Assembly (NCBI GenBank): GCA_963578805.1
Contig: CAUZDY010000014.1
Span: 3,603-67,602 of the forward strand
DNA from: CAUZIB01 sp963578805
GTDB lineage: Bacteria; Acidobacteriota; Vicinamibacteria; Vicinamibacterales; UBA8438
Length of the DNA stretch: 64,000 nucleotides
Direction of reading: 5' to 3'
How positions within the stretch are numbered: the stretch's first letter is position 1; the number at the start of each line of letters is the position of its first letter. The notes beneath the pieces were generated by a model. That model made no database searches. It was given only the letters and a program-made list of their open reading frames with translations, and was not told the origin of the DNA. Below are positions 1 to 8,274 of the stretch, in pieces. The translations under genes were made by a program, and so were the position numbers.

Positions 1-238
1 TTGCCGGTATCTGGATGGTCTCACCCGTCGCCGGATTTCGACCGGTCCGGGCCTTTCGATTCTGAACCACCAGCTTCACCATTCCCGGAATAACGAACTC
101 GCCACTTCGCTTGAGTTCACTCTCGGACAGTTGCTGGAGCTCGTCAAAAAACTCACGTGCTTGTGTCCGCTTGAGATTGAAACGCTCCGCAAAATGGTTA
201 AAGAGCTCGGACTTACCCATTCTTCGGCCTTCGACCAT
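1..238 (-). CDS. HU-family DNA-binding protein (3' end cut by window edge)
   Basis: Small histone-like protein that binds and bends DNA as a dimer. The visible 79 residues contain the alpha-helical dimerisation part (MGKSELFNHFAERF and following) and the start of the DNA-binding arm, with the family signature RKARTGRNPATGE near the truncated end. The chosen ATG at 238 has an AGGGGG six bases upstream. An ATG at 220 (MGKSEL) matches the usual HU N-terminus better and is the alternative. The C-terminus lies outside the window. Transcribed away from queF. The family call is firm; the exact paralogue (HU, IHF or a specialised form) cannot be told. Confidence 0.85.
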   Translation of the reverse strand, partial: MVEGRRMGKSELFNHFAERFNLKRTQAREFFDELQQLSESELKRSGEFVIPGMVKLVVQNRKARTGRNPATGETIQIPA

Positions 239-411
239 CGACATCCCCCTGGCTGTAGGCGCGCTGTCAGGATCCGCATACTCGGCCGCACGCGCACAAA
301 CGACCGCCGCAGAAAAGACCTAATAAAAACGCGCCTGATGCTAGCGCGCGGGTGTCCTCGTGTCAATAAGTCTTCTCTGGTCCCCTTCGGTAACAGTGCT
401 GAAATCCCGGT

Positions 412-417
412 TAGAAT
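412..417 (+). promoter_or_regulatory. Putative -10 element (TAGAAT) of queF, leaderless type
   Basis: TAGAAT ends six bases before the queF ATG and no Shine-Dalgarno sequence lies between. With normal initiation spacing the transcript would begin at or next to the start codon. The same arrangement recurs before several genes of this window. No convincing -35 box is visible. Confidence 0.45.
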
Positions 418-423
418 CAGGCT

Positions 424-777
424 ATGCAGGAGGGTCCACTTGAGACATTTCCCAACCCGCGTCCGGAACGTGACTACGAGATCGCGATCTACTGTCCGGA
501 ATTCACGTCTATCTGTCCGAAGACTGGATTGCCTGATTTCGGCGAAATTCGGATCACGTATACCCCAGACGAACGTTGTCTGGAACTCAAGGCGCTGAAG
601 TACTACCTGATTGAGTTCCGCGATAAGGGAATTTTCTACGAACATGTCACTAACCAAATTCTCGATGACTTAGTGGAAGTGTGTCGGCCGAGACAGATGA
701 CGGTCGTTGGGGACTTCTCCGTTCGGGGCGGTATCACCACCCAGGTTACGGCCCGCTACACCAAGAATGGCACATGA
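424..777 (+). CDS. queF: NADPH-dependent 7-cyano-7-deazaguanine (preQ0) reductase
   Basis: Reduces the nitrile of preQ0 to the aminomethyl group of preQ1, the last free-base step before insertion into tRNA in queuosine synthesis; cytosolic. The 117-residue length is that of the short, YkvM-type QueF. The catalytic stretch SICPKTGLPDFGEI holds the nucleophilic Cys31 and the Asp38 proton donor. The following LELKALKYYLIEFRDKG segment is the QueF nucleotide-binding motif. The stop codon overlaps the start of the downstream Smr gene by 11 bases, so the two are co-transcribed. No other queuosine gene is in the window. Confidence 0.95.
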   Translation: MQEGPLETFPNPRPERDYEIAIYCPEFTSICPKTGLPDFGEIRITYTPDERCLELKALKYYLIEFRDKGIFYEHVTNQILDDLVEVCRPRQMTVVGDFSVRGGITTQVTARYTKNGT

Positions 778-1042
778 GGTGCCGGTCGACGGCGTGCTAG
801 ATCTACACAGCTTCGCCCCGCGCGATATCAACTCGGTCGTTGAAGAATACGTGAAAACAGCAGCGGCAGCGGACCTCCGACAGGTACGTCTCATTCATGG
901 TCGCGGCATAGGCGTTCAGCGGTCGATCGTGCATGCGGCGCTCGCGCGGCACCCTGCTGTTTACGATTTTTTTGACGCTCCCGAGTCTAAACTGGGAGCC
1001 ACCATCGCCGTGCTGACGCTTACGAGGACACCCCGCAACTAG
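767..1042 (+). CDS. Smr-domain protein
   Basis: A 91-residue protein consisting of little more than an Smr (small MutS-related) domain. The two family signatures are present: LDLHSF near residue 11 (the LDLH motif) and LIHGRGIG near residue 42 (the HGxG motif). Smr domains are nickases or RNA endonucleases; some are linked to ribosome rescue. The ATG at 767 overlaps the end of queF by 11 bases, which suggests translational coupling. A longer reading from 707 exists but lies wholly within queF and is unlikely. Family is secure; substrate is unknown. Confidence 0.85.
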   Translation: MAHEVPVDGVLDLHSFAPRDINSVVEEYVKTAAAADLRQVRLIHGRGIGVQRSIVHAALARHPAVYDFFDAPESKLGATIAVLTLTRTPRN

Positions 1043-1089
1043 TGCAAGAAGTGCCCCGCCTTCACAGAGCCTAAGACGGAGGATCCAGA

Positions 1090-1863
1090 ATGGACGGCAC
1101 AGTGCTTTTCAGCCTTGACTCGTTGATTGCCCTTGTCAGCCTCACGACTATCGAGATCGTCCTGGGAATCGACAACATCATCTTTCTTGCCATCCTGACC
1201 GACCGACTTCCAGAGAACCAACGTCACAGAACCCGGAACATAGGATTGGTCCTCGCTATGGTGATGCGGATCGCACTTCTCTTAGCCATCTTCTGGGTCA
1301 TGCGCCTGACGACACCACTCTTCGAAGTCCCGTTTTTCACAGAACCCCTTGCCGATGGCACCGGAATAATGCCGCTCAGCATCAGCGGTCGAGATCTCAT
1401 CCTACTCCTGGGAGGACTGTTCCTCCTCGCTAAGGCGACCTTCGAGATCCATCACCTCATGGAGGGAGCTCATGAACCGGGCGTCCAGCGCAAAGGAGCA
1501 ATCTCTGCGGGTGCCGTATTGAGCCAAGTCGTACTGCTTGACCTCGTGTTCAGTCTCGATTCCGTTATCACAGCGGTTGGAATGGCCGACCGCGTCGAGG
1601 TCATGATCGCAGCAGTCATCGTCGCCGTCGCGGTGATGATCGCGTTCGCTGGGGCGGTCAGTCGATTCATTGCTCGACATCCTTCGATGAAAACATTGGC
1701 ACTGGCTTTTCTCGTGATGATCGGTGTGTTGCTTGTCGCCGACGGTCTGGGCCAGCATCTTCCACGTGGCTATGTGTATTTTGCGATGGCTTTCAGCCTG
1801 CTCGTCGAGCTCATTAACCTGAAAGCCGTCACTAGACGACAGCCGGCCGAGGCTACCGGATGA
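1090..1863 (+). CDS. TerC-family integral membrane protein
   Basis: Polytopic inner-membrane protein of 257 residues with about seven hydrophobic segments. The two repeated acidic membrane motifs of the TerC/Alx family are visible: IEIVLGIDNIIF (residues 21-32) and DLVFSLDSVITA (151-162). Family members export metal ions such as Mn2+ or are tied to tellurite resistance and metalation of exported enzymes. A GGAGG eight bases before the ATG fixes the start. No ter genes are nearby, so a role in manganese handling is more likely than tellurite resistance (inference). Upstream of and in line with the metallopeptidase gene. Confidence 0.9.
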   Translation: MDGTVLFSLDSLIALVSLTTIEIVLGIDNIIFLAILTDRLPENQRHRTRNIGLVLAMVMRIALLLAIFWVMRLTTPLFEVPFFTEPLADGTGIMPLSISGRDLILLLGGLFLLAKATFEIHHLMEGAHEPGVQRKGAISAGAVLSQVVLLDLVFSLDSVITAVGMADRVEVMIAAVIVAVAVMIAFAGAVSRFIARHPSMKTLALAFLVMIGVLLVADGLGQHLPRGYVYFAMAFSLLVELINLKAVTRRQPAEATG

Positions 1864-1867
1864 CGAG

Positions 1868-2806
1868 ATGACCACCCCGCGATGTCGATCACTCGTCATC
1901 GGCGCCTTCCTCGCCACCTGGTGCGCCACGAGCTCAATCGGCGCGCAAATACTTGGACCCGTCAGGCTCGTGGTCGATGCCCCGGCAGAACTCGAGAGCG
2001 TCGTGTCGCAGGTCCGTGACTTTGACACCACACGGCTGGTCAGTGTGATGAGGCTGACTGGGATCCAGGACGCTGAGCAACCGATCCGGATACTGCTCAT
2101 GCCGGAACAGTCGACCACAGCGCGCAACACGCCAGAGTGGGTAGCTGGTTTTGCCGACTCGGCACGTGACCTCGTGGTGCTGTTTCCCACCCGCATTGGC
2201 TCATACCCGTACCGCACACTCGAAAGTGTCGTGTATCACGAGGTGGCACACATCCTGATCAACCGGGCAGCAAACGGGAGGCGGGTCCCGCGGTGGTTCA
2301 ACGAAGGACTGGCCAGCGCAGCTGAACGGAGCTGGGACATTGAGGACCGGTCTCGTTTCACGTGGGAGCTTGTGGCCGGACGCGCGCTGACGGCGACCCA
2401 GCTCGAGACACTGTTCGGACAGGATCGTGGGGACGTGGCTCGAGCTTATGTCCTGTCGGAAGCCCTCGTTCGCGACATTCTTCAGCGCCACGGTCCCTTG
2501 ACGGCAGCACGCCTCTTGAGTCGCATGGCCGGCGACATCTCATTCGAAGCCGCGCTGTACGCCACCACGGGGCTGACGATCTCTGAGCACGTGAGATTGT
2601 TCTGGAACCGTCACGCCATTTGGAAGCGGTGGATCGCCCTGGCTGGCCACCCCTTCACACTATGGGGCTTGGTGACATTCCTCGCACTCGTCGCCATCTG
2701 GCGACACCGCCGTCGCCGGTTCGAACGGAGACAGCAGTGGGAGATGGAGGAGCGGGCAGAAGACCAAGCGTGGGAGGAACACCGCCAAAGATATCGGGTG
2801 CACTAG
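1868..2806 (+). CDS. Membrane-anchored peptidase, MA-clan (gluzincin) type
   Basis: 312-residue protein with an N-terminal signal sequence ending near SSIGAQ, an extracytoplasmic zinc-metallopeptidase domain and a C-terminal membrane helix (about 268-288) followed by a short Arg-rich cytoplasmic tail. The zinc site reads HEVAH (His124-His128), and RWFNEGLA supplies the third ligand Glu146, the pattern of peptidase MA-like proteins. Starts four bases after the terC stop, so probably in the same transcript. The substrate cannot be deduced. The intact catalytic residues argue for an active protease. Confidence 0.8.
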   Translation: MTTPRCRSLVIGAFLATWCATSSIGAQILGPVRLVVDAPAELESVVSQVRDFDTTRLVSVMRLTGIQDAEQPIRILLMPEQSTTARNTPEWVAGFADSARDLVVLFPTRIGSYPYRTLESVVYHEVAHILINRAANGRRVPRWFNEGLASAAERSWDIEDRSRFTWELVAGRALTATQLETLFGQDRGDVARAYVLSEALVRDILQRHGPLTAARLLSRMAGDISFEAALYATTGLTISEHVRLFWNRHAIWKRWIALAGHPFTLWGLVTFLALVAIWRHRRRRFERRQQWEMEERAEDQAWEEHRQRYRVH

Positions 2807-2837
2807 CTAGTCTAGCGAGTCTGACAGATCTGTGCGC

Positions 2838-3191
2838 TTACGTGATGGTCAACAGCGTATACGCAGCGATGATCGTCCCCAGCAGCGCAGCACCATAGCA
2901 GAGGAGGGCAATTGGCCGCTGGGCTCCGTGTTTGATCTGAAAGACATCATAGAGCGTGTATCGGAAACGGTGAGCCCAATGGAAGAGCGGTAAGAAAATG
3001 AAGACGAATAAGTACAGCCGCGCGATCGGATGGATGACCAGACTATGAAGTGACTCGTAGTCCGGAGCGTCAACCCATCCCAGGGGAAACGCGAGGCCAA
3101 TCAGCAGCATATGTACCGGGAACAAGAGGGCGGAAACCATTCCCCCGGCACCGAACAAGAACCATAGAAACGGCGTAATGCCTCTGGTCAT
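2838..3191 (-). CDS. frdD: Fumarate reductase membrane anchor subunit D
   Basis: Hydrophobic 117-residue subunit (Escherichia coli FrdD has 119) with three membrane helices. It anchors the catalytic FrdAB dimer and helps form the quinone site. The opening FLWFLFGAGGMVSALLFPV and the PLFHWAHRFRYTLYD segment match the FrdD pattern of the haem-free, type D quinol:fumarate reductases. The start codon directly abuts the frdC stop. Last gene of the frdABCD operon. Assignment rests on sequence resemblance to FrdD, hydropathy and gene order. Confidence 0.9.
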   Translation of the reverse strand: MTRGITPFLWFLFGAGGMVSALLFPVHMLLIGLAFPLGWVDAPDYESLHSLVIHPIARLYLFVFIFLPLFHWAHRFRYTLYDVFQIKHGAQRPIALLCYGAALLGTIIAAYTLLTIT

Positions 3192-3605
3192 CTATCTGAG
3201 CAACAAAATCCACGCAACGACCGCGGATACCGCTATCCATCCGACATAGTGCAAACCCGCGATCACCTGACCCGGAACACGTGTCTCGCCCAGTCGGACG
3301 GTCATAGTTGTAGGAACAGCCTTGAACCACGTAACAGCGTGCAACAACATGGCCCCAAGACCGATCGTGTTCAACAGAATGAAACCTGGTGTCCTCAACC
3401 GGTCGATGAATGCCGCATATGCATCCGGACCGATTGCCAAGGCTCGAATCTGAAAAAGTGTGAGAACAGCAAAGATCCCAACGAAGACACAGGTAAGCTC
3501 CCGGATAATGAAGTTGAAGTACGCGCGCTTCTCCAGCCACCACCAGAATGACATCGGGCGATGGTACAGCCGCGGACCGGACGGACTACCGGTCACGTCG
3601 CTCAC
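3192..3605 (-). CDS. frdC: Fumarate reductase membrane anchor subunit C
   Basis: 137 residues, three membrane helices. Family features include YHRPMSFWWWLEKRAYF at the N-terminus (compare the YVRPMTSTWW region of E. coli FrdC), a Glu (IIRELTCVF) at the position of the quinone-site acid, and LLHAVTWFKAVP near residue 90. Together with FrdD it forms the quinone-reactive membrane domain. No haem-ligand histidine pattern of the SdhC type is evident. The frdB stop overlaps its start by four bases, indicating translational coupling. Confidence 0.92.
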   Translation of the reverse strand: MSDVTGSPSGPRLYHRPMSFWWWLEKRAYFNFIIRELTCVFVGIFAVLTLFQIRALAIGPDAYAAFIDRLRTPGFILLNTIGLGAMLLHAVTWFKAVPTTMTVRLGETRVPGQVIAGLHYVGWIAVSAVVAWILLLR

Positions 3606-4348
3606 TTAGAACCCCATGGCAACAACACAGATTTGAACCAGTCGGTCGCTGTCGCCATCTTGTACAGTTGGATCGCGCCAGCGGGGTCGACGTTCTTTGG
3701 ACACACTTCGGTGCACTCACCCACGAAGGTACAGCCCCACATTCCCTCGTGCTCATCCAGGACGGTCATCCGCTCCGCCGCCCCTTGATCACGCGAATCC
3801 AGATTGTAACGCTGCGCCAGAGCGATCGCGGCCGGCCCGACAAAATCGGGCTCAAGACCTACGACGGGACATGCCGAGTAACACAGCATGCAGTTGATGC
3901 ACATGCTAAATGGCTTGTAGATGTCGAGTTCGGCAGGCGTCTGAAGGTATTCGCCCTCGTCGGGTGACTTCTCGTCGTCCCTGACGATCCACGGCTTAAC
4001 ACTGGAGAGCTTCCCCAGAAAGCTATTGATATCGACGATGAGGTCGCGGACGACGGGAAAGAACTGTAAGGGTTCGATTCGAATCGGTCCCGACAACACA
4101 TAGTCGGATAGCGGAATGGCGCACGTGAGCTTCGGAGTGCCGTTCACCATCATCCCGCAGCTGCCACACACACCCATCCGGCACGACCAGCGGAATGACA
4201 ATGAGCCATCGAGCTGATCCTTGACGAAATTCAGCGCGTCCAGGATCACCCAATCCTTGTTGTACGGTACGTCGTAAGTCTGAAACGTCGGTTCCGACTC
4301 TTCCTCGGGACGGTACCTTGAAACAACCAGCTGGATAGTCTCTGCCAT
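3602..4348 (-). CDS. frdB: Fumarate reductase iron-sulfur subunit
   Basis: 248-residue electron-transfer subunit passing electrons between FAD and quinone. Cluster ligands are all visible: the plant-type [2Fe-2S] set (CRMGVCGSCGMMVNG with a later Cys in KLTC), the [4Fe-4S] motif CINCMLCYSACP and the [3Fe-4S] set CTFVGECTEVCPK. The last part is strikingly close to E. coli FrdB, more than to SdhB. The start at 4348 (MAETIQL) is chosen because GGAAGG sits seven bases upstream; a longer reading from 4375 overlaps frdA by 23 bases. Confidence 0.95.
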   Translation of the reverse strand: MAETIQLVVSRYRPEEESEPTFQTYDVPYNKDWVILDALNFVKDQLDGSLSFRWSCRMGVCGSCGMMVNGTPKLTCAIPLSDYVLSGPIRIEPLQFFPVVRDLIVDINSFLGKLSSVKPWIVRDDEKSPDEGEYLQTPAELDIYKPFSMCINCMLCYSACPVVGLEPDFVGPAAIALAQRYNLDSRDQGAAERMTVLDEHEGMWGCTFVGECTEVCPKNVDPAGAIQLYKMATATDWFKSVLLPWGSK

Positions 4349-4352
4349 GTCG

Positions 4353-6095
4353 CTACCTTCCGTAGACCCGGTCACCAGGCGGCCATTTCGTAATGGTCAC
4401 CGGCAGGTACTCAATCTGCGCTGAACCATCCGTTGCGCGTTGCGCCAGGGAATGCGCGAGAAACCGCTCATCATCCCGGTCAGGATAGTCCGTTCGCTGA
4501 TGCGCCCCGCGCGATTCAGTCCTTAGCGCGGCAGACCGGAGAATCACCTCGGCCAAATCGAGCATATAGCCTAGTTCCAGCGCCGCGATCAGTTCTGTGT
4601 TGAAGGTTCGGCTCCGGTCGTCCAGCCTCAAATGACGGGCCCGCCGACGCAAACCGGCCATCGTCTCCGCCGCCACGTCAAGGGTCGCTCCCGTTCGGTA
4701 GATCCCCGCACCTTCCTCCATGGTCGTCTGCATCTCGGTCCGCAAAGTAGCAATTCGCTCTGTCCCATCGGCCCTTCCGAGAAAGTCTTCGTGTAGCCGT
4801 CGCTCCTCGTCTCGAACCTGAGCCTCCACGGACCTGCCGACGGGCCCTGCCTGCTCTACGAACTCGGCGGCCGCTCGGCCAGCCCGTGCGCCAAAGACGA
4901 GACATTCAGTCAGAGAATTCGAACCAAGCCGATTGGCACCGTTCAAGCTCACACAGGCCACCTCGCCCGCTGCATACAGTCCGCTGAGAGGCGTTGCGCC
5001 GTTGATGTCGGTGTGAACACCACCCATCATGTAGTGGACAACCGGTCGGACCGGGATCATCTCCTTGACCGGGTCGAGGTTTGCATACTTCATACACAAT
5101 TCGCGCACGAAGGGGAGCTTCTTGTCGATGACTTTCTCACCGACCTGGCGGATATCCAGATGGACATAGTGACCGTACGGACCCTCCAGCGTGCGACCCT
5201 TCTGCTGTTCCTGGATGAACGCTTGCGACAGCCGGTCTCGTGGACCGAGTTCCATGGACCGCAGCACCGGTTGAGGCTCCGGTTGGCCGAGATCGTAGTC
5301 CTGGAGATACCGGTAGCCGTCCTTGTTGACCAACCACCCCCCTTCGGCTCGTGCGGCCTCGGTGATCAGGATCCCGGTCGCCGGCAGTCCCGTAGGATGG
5401 TACTGAATGAACTCCATGTCCTTGAGCGGCACGCCTGCTCGATAGGCGAGTGCCATCCCGTCGCCGTTCTTGATGTTCGCGTTGGTCGTAAACGAAAAGA
5501 CCTTGCCGCAGCCACCGGTGCACAGGATCACGGCCTGTGCGGTAATGCTATGGACCTGGCCGGTGGCCAACTCGATGGCAACGACGCCAAAGCAGCGCCC
5601 GTCATCGACAAGCAGCTTGGTGACGAACCACTCGTCGAATCGCGTTACAGCTTTGTACTTCAGCGACGTCTGGAACAGCGCGTGGAGCATGTGGAAACCG
5701 GTCTTGTCCGCGGCGTACCATGTCCGCTTCACCTTCATCCCGCCGAACGGGCGGACAGCGACACTCCCATCCGACTCTCGGCTCCAGGGACAACCCCAGT
5801 GCTCTAGTTGCACCATTTCACGTGGTGCTTCTTCGACAAACGCTTCGACCGCATCTTGATCGCACAGCCAATCTGCCCCAGACACGGTATCGTAGGCATG
5901 GGCCTCGGCACTATCCCCAGGCTTGATGACAGCCGCGGCACCGCCTTCGGCCGCAACCGTATGGCTTCGCATTGGATATACCTTGGACACGACGGCGATG
6001 TTTAGATTCGGTTTAGCTTCAGCAGCTGCGATGGCTGCGCGCAGACCAGCCCCGCCACCACCTACGATGAGTACGTCACAGGAGTATCCAGCCAT
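4353..6095 (-). CDS. frdA: Fumarate reductase flavoprotein subunit
   Basis: 580-residue catalytic subunit that interconverts fumarate and succinate. It has the N-terminal dinucleotide-binding motif VLIVGGGGAGLRAAIAAAE, the FAD-linked histidine in MRSHTVAAEGG, the substrate-site QYHPTGLPATG and the C-proximal flavin motif NRLGSNSLTECLVFG. First gene of frdABCD; the gap to frdB is small and holds the frdB ribosome binding site. The enzyme could work in either direction; with no other complex II in the window its physiological direction is undecided. Confidence 0.95.
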   Translation of the reverse strand: MAGYSCDVLIVGGGGAGLRAAIAAAEAKPNLNIAVVSKVYPMRSHTVAAEGGAAAVIKPGDSAEAHAYDTVSGADWLCDQDAVEAFVEEAPREMVQLEHWGCPWSRESDGSVAVRPFGGMKVKRTWYAADKTGFHMLHALFQTSLKYKAVTRFDEWFVTKLLVDDGRCFGVVAIELATGQVHSITAQAVILCTGGCGKVFSFTTNANIKNGDGMALAYRAGVPLKDMEFIQYHPTGLPATGILITEAARAEGGWLVNKDGYRYLQDYDLGQPEPQPVLRSMELGPRDRLSQAFIQEQQKGRTLEGPYGHYVHLDIRQVGEKVIDKKLPFVRELCMKYANLDPVKEMIPVRPVVHYMMGGVHTDINGATPLSGLYAAGEVACVSLNGANRLGSNSLTECLVFGARAGRAAAEFVEQAGPVGRSVEAQVRDEERRLHEDFLGRADGTERIATLRTEMQTTMEEGAGIYRTGATLDVAAETMAGLRRRARHLRLDDRSRTFNTELIAALELGYMLDLAEVILRSAALRTESRGAHQRTDYPDRDDERFLAHSLAQRATDGSAQIEYLPVTITKWPPGDRVYGR

Positions 6096-6104
6096 TGTGG
6101 GTTT

Positions 6105-6120
6105 CGTAGAAGACTCTACG
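6105..6120 (-). promoter_or_regulatory. Perfect inverted repeat in the frdA leader (possible operator)
   Basis: CGTAGA-AGAC-TCTACG forms a perfect 6-base inverted repeat 9-24 bases before the frdA ATG. Its position between promoter and start would suit a repressor site or a small mRNA hairpin. It does not match the FNR consensus. Function is a guess. Confidence 0.25.
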
Positions 6121-6558
6121 CCAGACGGCGAAAGGATATTCGATACTGTTCTTCTACATCAAGTTATGTCAGTCACACATCTCTCGCATCACACGACCCC
6201 ACGCCGACGGCGTCGTGAAGAAAGTGGCCGCAGCTCGCGGACGAGTAGGAATCGGTCAGGGCACCTTGAGAGTCACTCGCGACCGACCTTGGCGAGAATG
6301 AACGACGTTGTCGTTCTGACTATGTCTGAATTTGGTCGGGCTCTAAGGAAGAATGCTAACTGTCGGAACGGGCACGGTAACGCCATACCCATCCTTGGTG
6401 ACGACGTCCGTGGAAGGAGGGTCTACGGCCCTTGGCCAAGTCTCGACCGAGAGCACCGGTACGACGGCGCGATCTCGCCGTGACCACAGCTTTTTGTGAC
6501 GTCTTCGTAGAAATCGTCGCCGTCATCTGCGCATCGAGGAGCGATTCCTCAGCATTTG
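6121..6558. other. Intergenic region between frdA and the MerR gene
   Basis: About 440 bases with no credible gene; the open frames here have no recognisable protein character. It must hold the frd promoter. A second perfect palindrome, ACGCCG-A-CGGCGT, lies at 6201-6213, flanked by CACGAC and GTCGTG that could extend or compete with it. No further structure was identified. Confidence 0.5.
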
Positions 6559-7059
6559 TCATGACTGCCGGTCGCGCGTCTTGCGCACAGCCACAGCACG
6601 ACTACCCTTCTTGCGACGGCTGCGGGCCCGAACACTCAACGCCTTGAGCTGGTCCCCTTCGCCGACGACGAGCAGCGGCTGATCGGAGTCCCGAAGCAGA
6701 CTAAAACATTCACCGGCCGATGTCTTGGCGTAGACCTCATGACCGTCGGTCAGCAGCGTTACCTCACCGCCCTCGCCAAGCGCGTCGAACAGTCGCACGC
6801 CGAATCGTTCGCGAAGCACCGAAAGAATCGTCCGGATTTTTTGGGCGGTGAACCCTTTGCGCCTCAAATCGGCAAGGGCCAGCAATTCGTAAAGATCAAC
6901 CGGGGAGTAGCGCCGCTCGGTGAAACCACCCGCCTTGGTGGGGCGTGATGCCACCGCTGCCGAAAAGAGACGGCGAGCATCCCACCACTGTAACTGGCGG
7001 GCCGATAGGCCTGTCAATGCCGCGACCTCGCGTGCACTATACGAACGCTTTAGTTTCAC
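6559..7059 (-). CDS. MerR-family transcriptional regulator
   Basis: 166 residues. The N-terminal winged helix-turn-helix of MerR proteins is clear: YSAREVAALTGLSARQLQWWD followed by the wing region RRYSPVDLYELLALADLRRKGF and the start of the dimerisation helix. The C-terminal half lacks the Cys pattern of metal-sensing MerR proteins and ends in a very basic tail (RSRRKKGSR). GTG start with GGGG eight bases upstream. It precedes the frd operon on the same strand by about 460 bases, but nothing in the sequence shows that it regulates frd. Confidence 0.8.
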   Translation of the reverse strand: MKLKRSYSAREVAALTGLSARQLQWWDARRLFSAAVASRPTKAGGFTERRYSPVDLYELLALADLRRKGFTAQKIRTILSVLRERFGVRLFDALGEGGEVTLLTDGHEVYAKTSAGECFSLLRDSDQPLLVVGEGDQLKALSVRARSRRKKGSRAVAVRKTRDRQS

Positions 7060-7084
7060 GTGGCGTTCCCCGCATGGTTGTCGG

Positions 7085-8203
7085 TTAGTCCGCCGCGAAA
7101 CGGCTCAGTGCCGTCGCCTCGAGTGCGGCATCCCGTGTGCCATCGAGCACGTAGTCGGCGACGATCTGAGCGGTGAGTGGTGCCAGCAACACGCCGTTCC
7201 GAAAGTGCCCGGTTGCGTAGAACAGGCCTGACAGACGCTCGGACGGGCCGATGGCCGGCAAATCATCCGGTGTCCCAGGCCGAAGGCCGACCCGCACACC
7301 TTTAAACCATGCCTTGCGCGCGGTTGGAACAAGCTCGCACGTCATGTCGATCAATTGCTGAACGCCAGAGACGGTGGCACGCTCGTCGAATCCGACATCT
7401 TCGACCGTGGCGCCCACCAACACGGAACCATCCGTCCACGGGACCAGGTAGCACCGGTCGGTCCAGATCACGCGCGCGAGAGGCGATTTCGGCCAACCCA
7501 GATGAAGCAGCTGACCGCGCACGGGTCGAACGGGCACCGGTTCCTCGCCCTCGGCCTCGACCTGCCCCGACCAGCTTCCTGCGGCCATCACGACCGCGTC
7601 ACACACCACCGTGTCAGTCGGCGTTTTAACCTGCAGCCCGTCGCCACGGCTCCTTGAGACCTTCACGGCTAATGCTGACGGCGTGAAGATCACACCGTAG
7701 GCGCTCGCGGCCCGTCGCAGGGCGTTCGTCAAGTCGGCAGCACCAACGAAACCATGCGACGCCACGACGAGCCCTGACAAGACCGTTGCAGACAGCTGGG
7801 GCTCGGCTTCATGAACCGCCCTCTGGTCGAGATAATCGGCGGTCACTCCGAGATCACGGTAAGCGCATGCCGTCTTCTGGAGCCGCCGGGCGGTCTTGGT
7901 ATCACATGCGACCTCAAGTGTGCCGCTGCGAACGTATTGAACCGCTGCCCCCGAGTCCTCCACGACCCGGGCCATAAATTCGTCGTAGAGACCGAGACTT
8001 CGTCCTCCCAGCTCGAGAAACTGACTTCCCGCATGGGCCATGATGTAGGGGGCCAGGACACCAGCTGAAGCCTGGGTAGCTCCCTGGCCGACCTCTCCGC
8101 GGTCGATGACGTGAACACGGCCACCGCGCCTGGCGATCTCGTATGCCACGGCACATCCAATGACGCCAGCGCCGACGACGACGACGTGCGTTGTCTTTTT
8201 CAC
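7085..8203 (-). CDS. thiO: Glycine oxidase ThiO-like FAD-dependent amine oxidase
   Basis: Oxidises glycine to iminoglycine for the thiazole half of thiamine; DAO-fold flavoenzyme. The N-terminal Rossmann motif is VVVVGAGVIGCAVAYEIARR, and the C-terminal GHFRNGVLLAPLTAQIVADY is the ThiO signature. From the GTG at 8203 the protein has 372 residues, close to the usual ThiO length; a GTG at 8245 would add 14 residues before the nucleotide fold and is the alternative. No other thiazole gene adjoins it; thiD lies 42 kb away. Other D-amino-acid or sarcosine oxidases are possible. Confidence 0.8.
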   Translation of the reverse strand: MKKTTHVVVVGAGVIGCAVAYEIARRGGRVHVIDRGEVGQGATQASAGVLAPYIMAHAGSQFLELGGRSLGLYDEFMARVVEDSGAAVQYVRSGTLEVACDTKTARRLQKTACAYRDLGVTADYLDQRAVHEAEPQLSATVLSGLVVASHGFVGAADLTNALRRAASAYGVIFTPSALAVKVSRSRGDGLQVKTPTDTVVCDAVVMAAGSWSGQVEAEGEEPVPVRPVRGQLLHLGWPKSPLARVIWTDRCYLVPWTDGSVLVGATVEDVGFDERATVSGVQQLIDMTCELVPTARKAWFKGVRVGLRPGTPDDLPAIGPSERLSGLFYATGHFRNGVLLAPLTAQIVADYVLDGTRDAALEATALSRFAAD

Positions 8204-8274
8204 GATGAAGTGACCAGCCAGCCAGTGTACAAAGGCGTTCGGCACGAACGCAAAATGCCTTGATTCTTCGACGG

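Noticed and set aside
76..657. 193-residue minus-strand frame overlapping queF and the HU gene
   Set aside because: Arg/Ser-rich translation without any family pattern; it is the antisense shadow of queF.
1402..2217. 271-residue minus-strand frame across terC and the metallopeptidase gene
   Set aside because: Opposite to two well-supported genes; composition (Ser, Arg, His, Asp rich) is typical of antisense frames.
5013..5807. 264-residue plus-strand frame within frdA
   Set aside because: Antisense to a conserved gene with intact motifs; no similarity pattern of its own.
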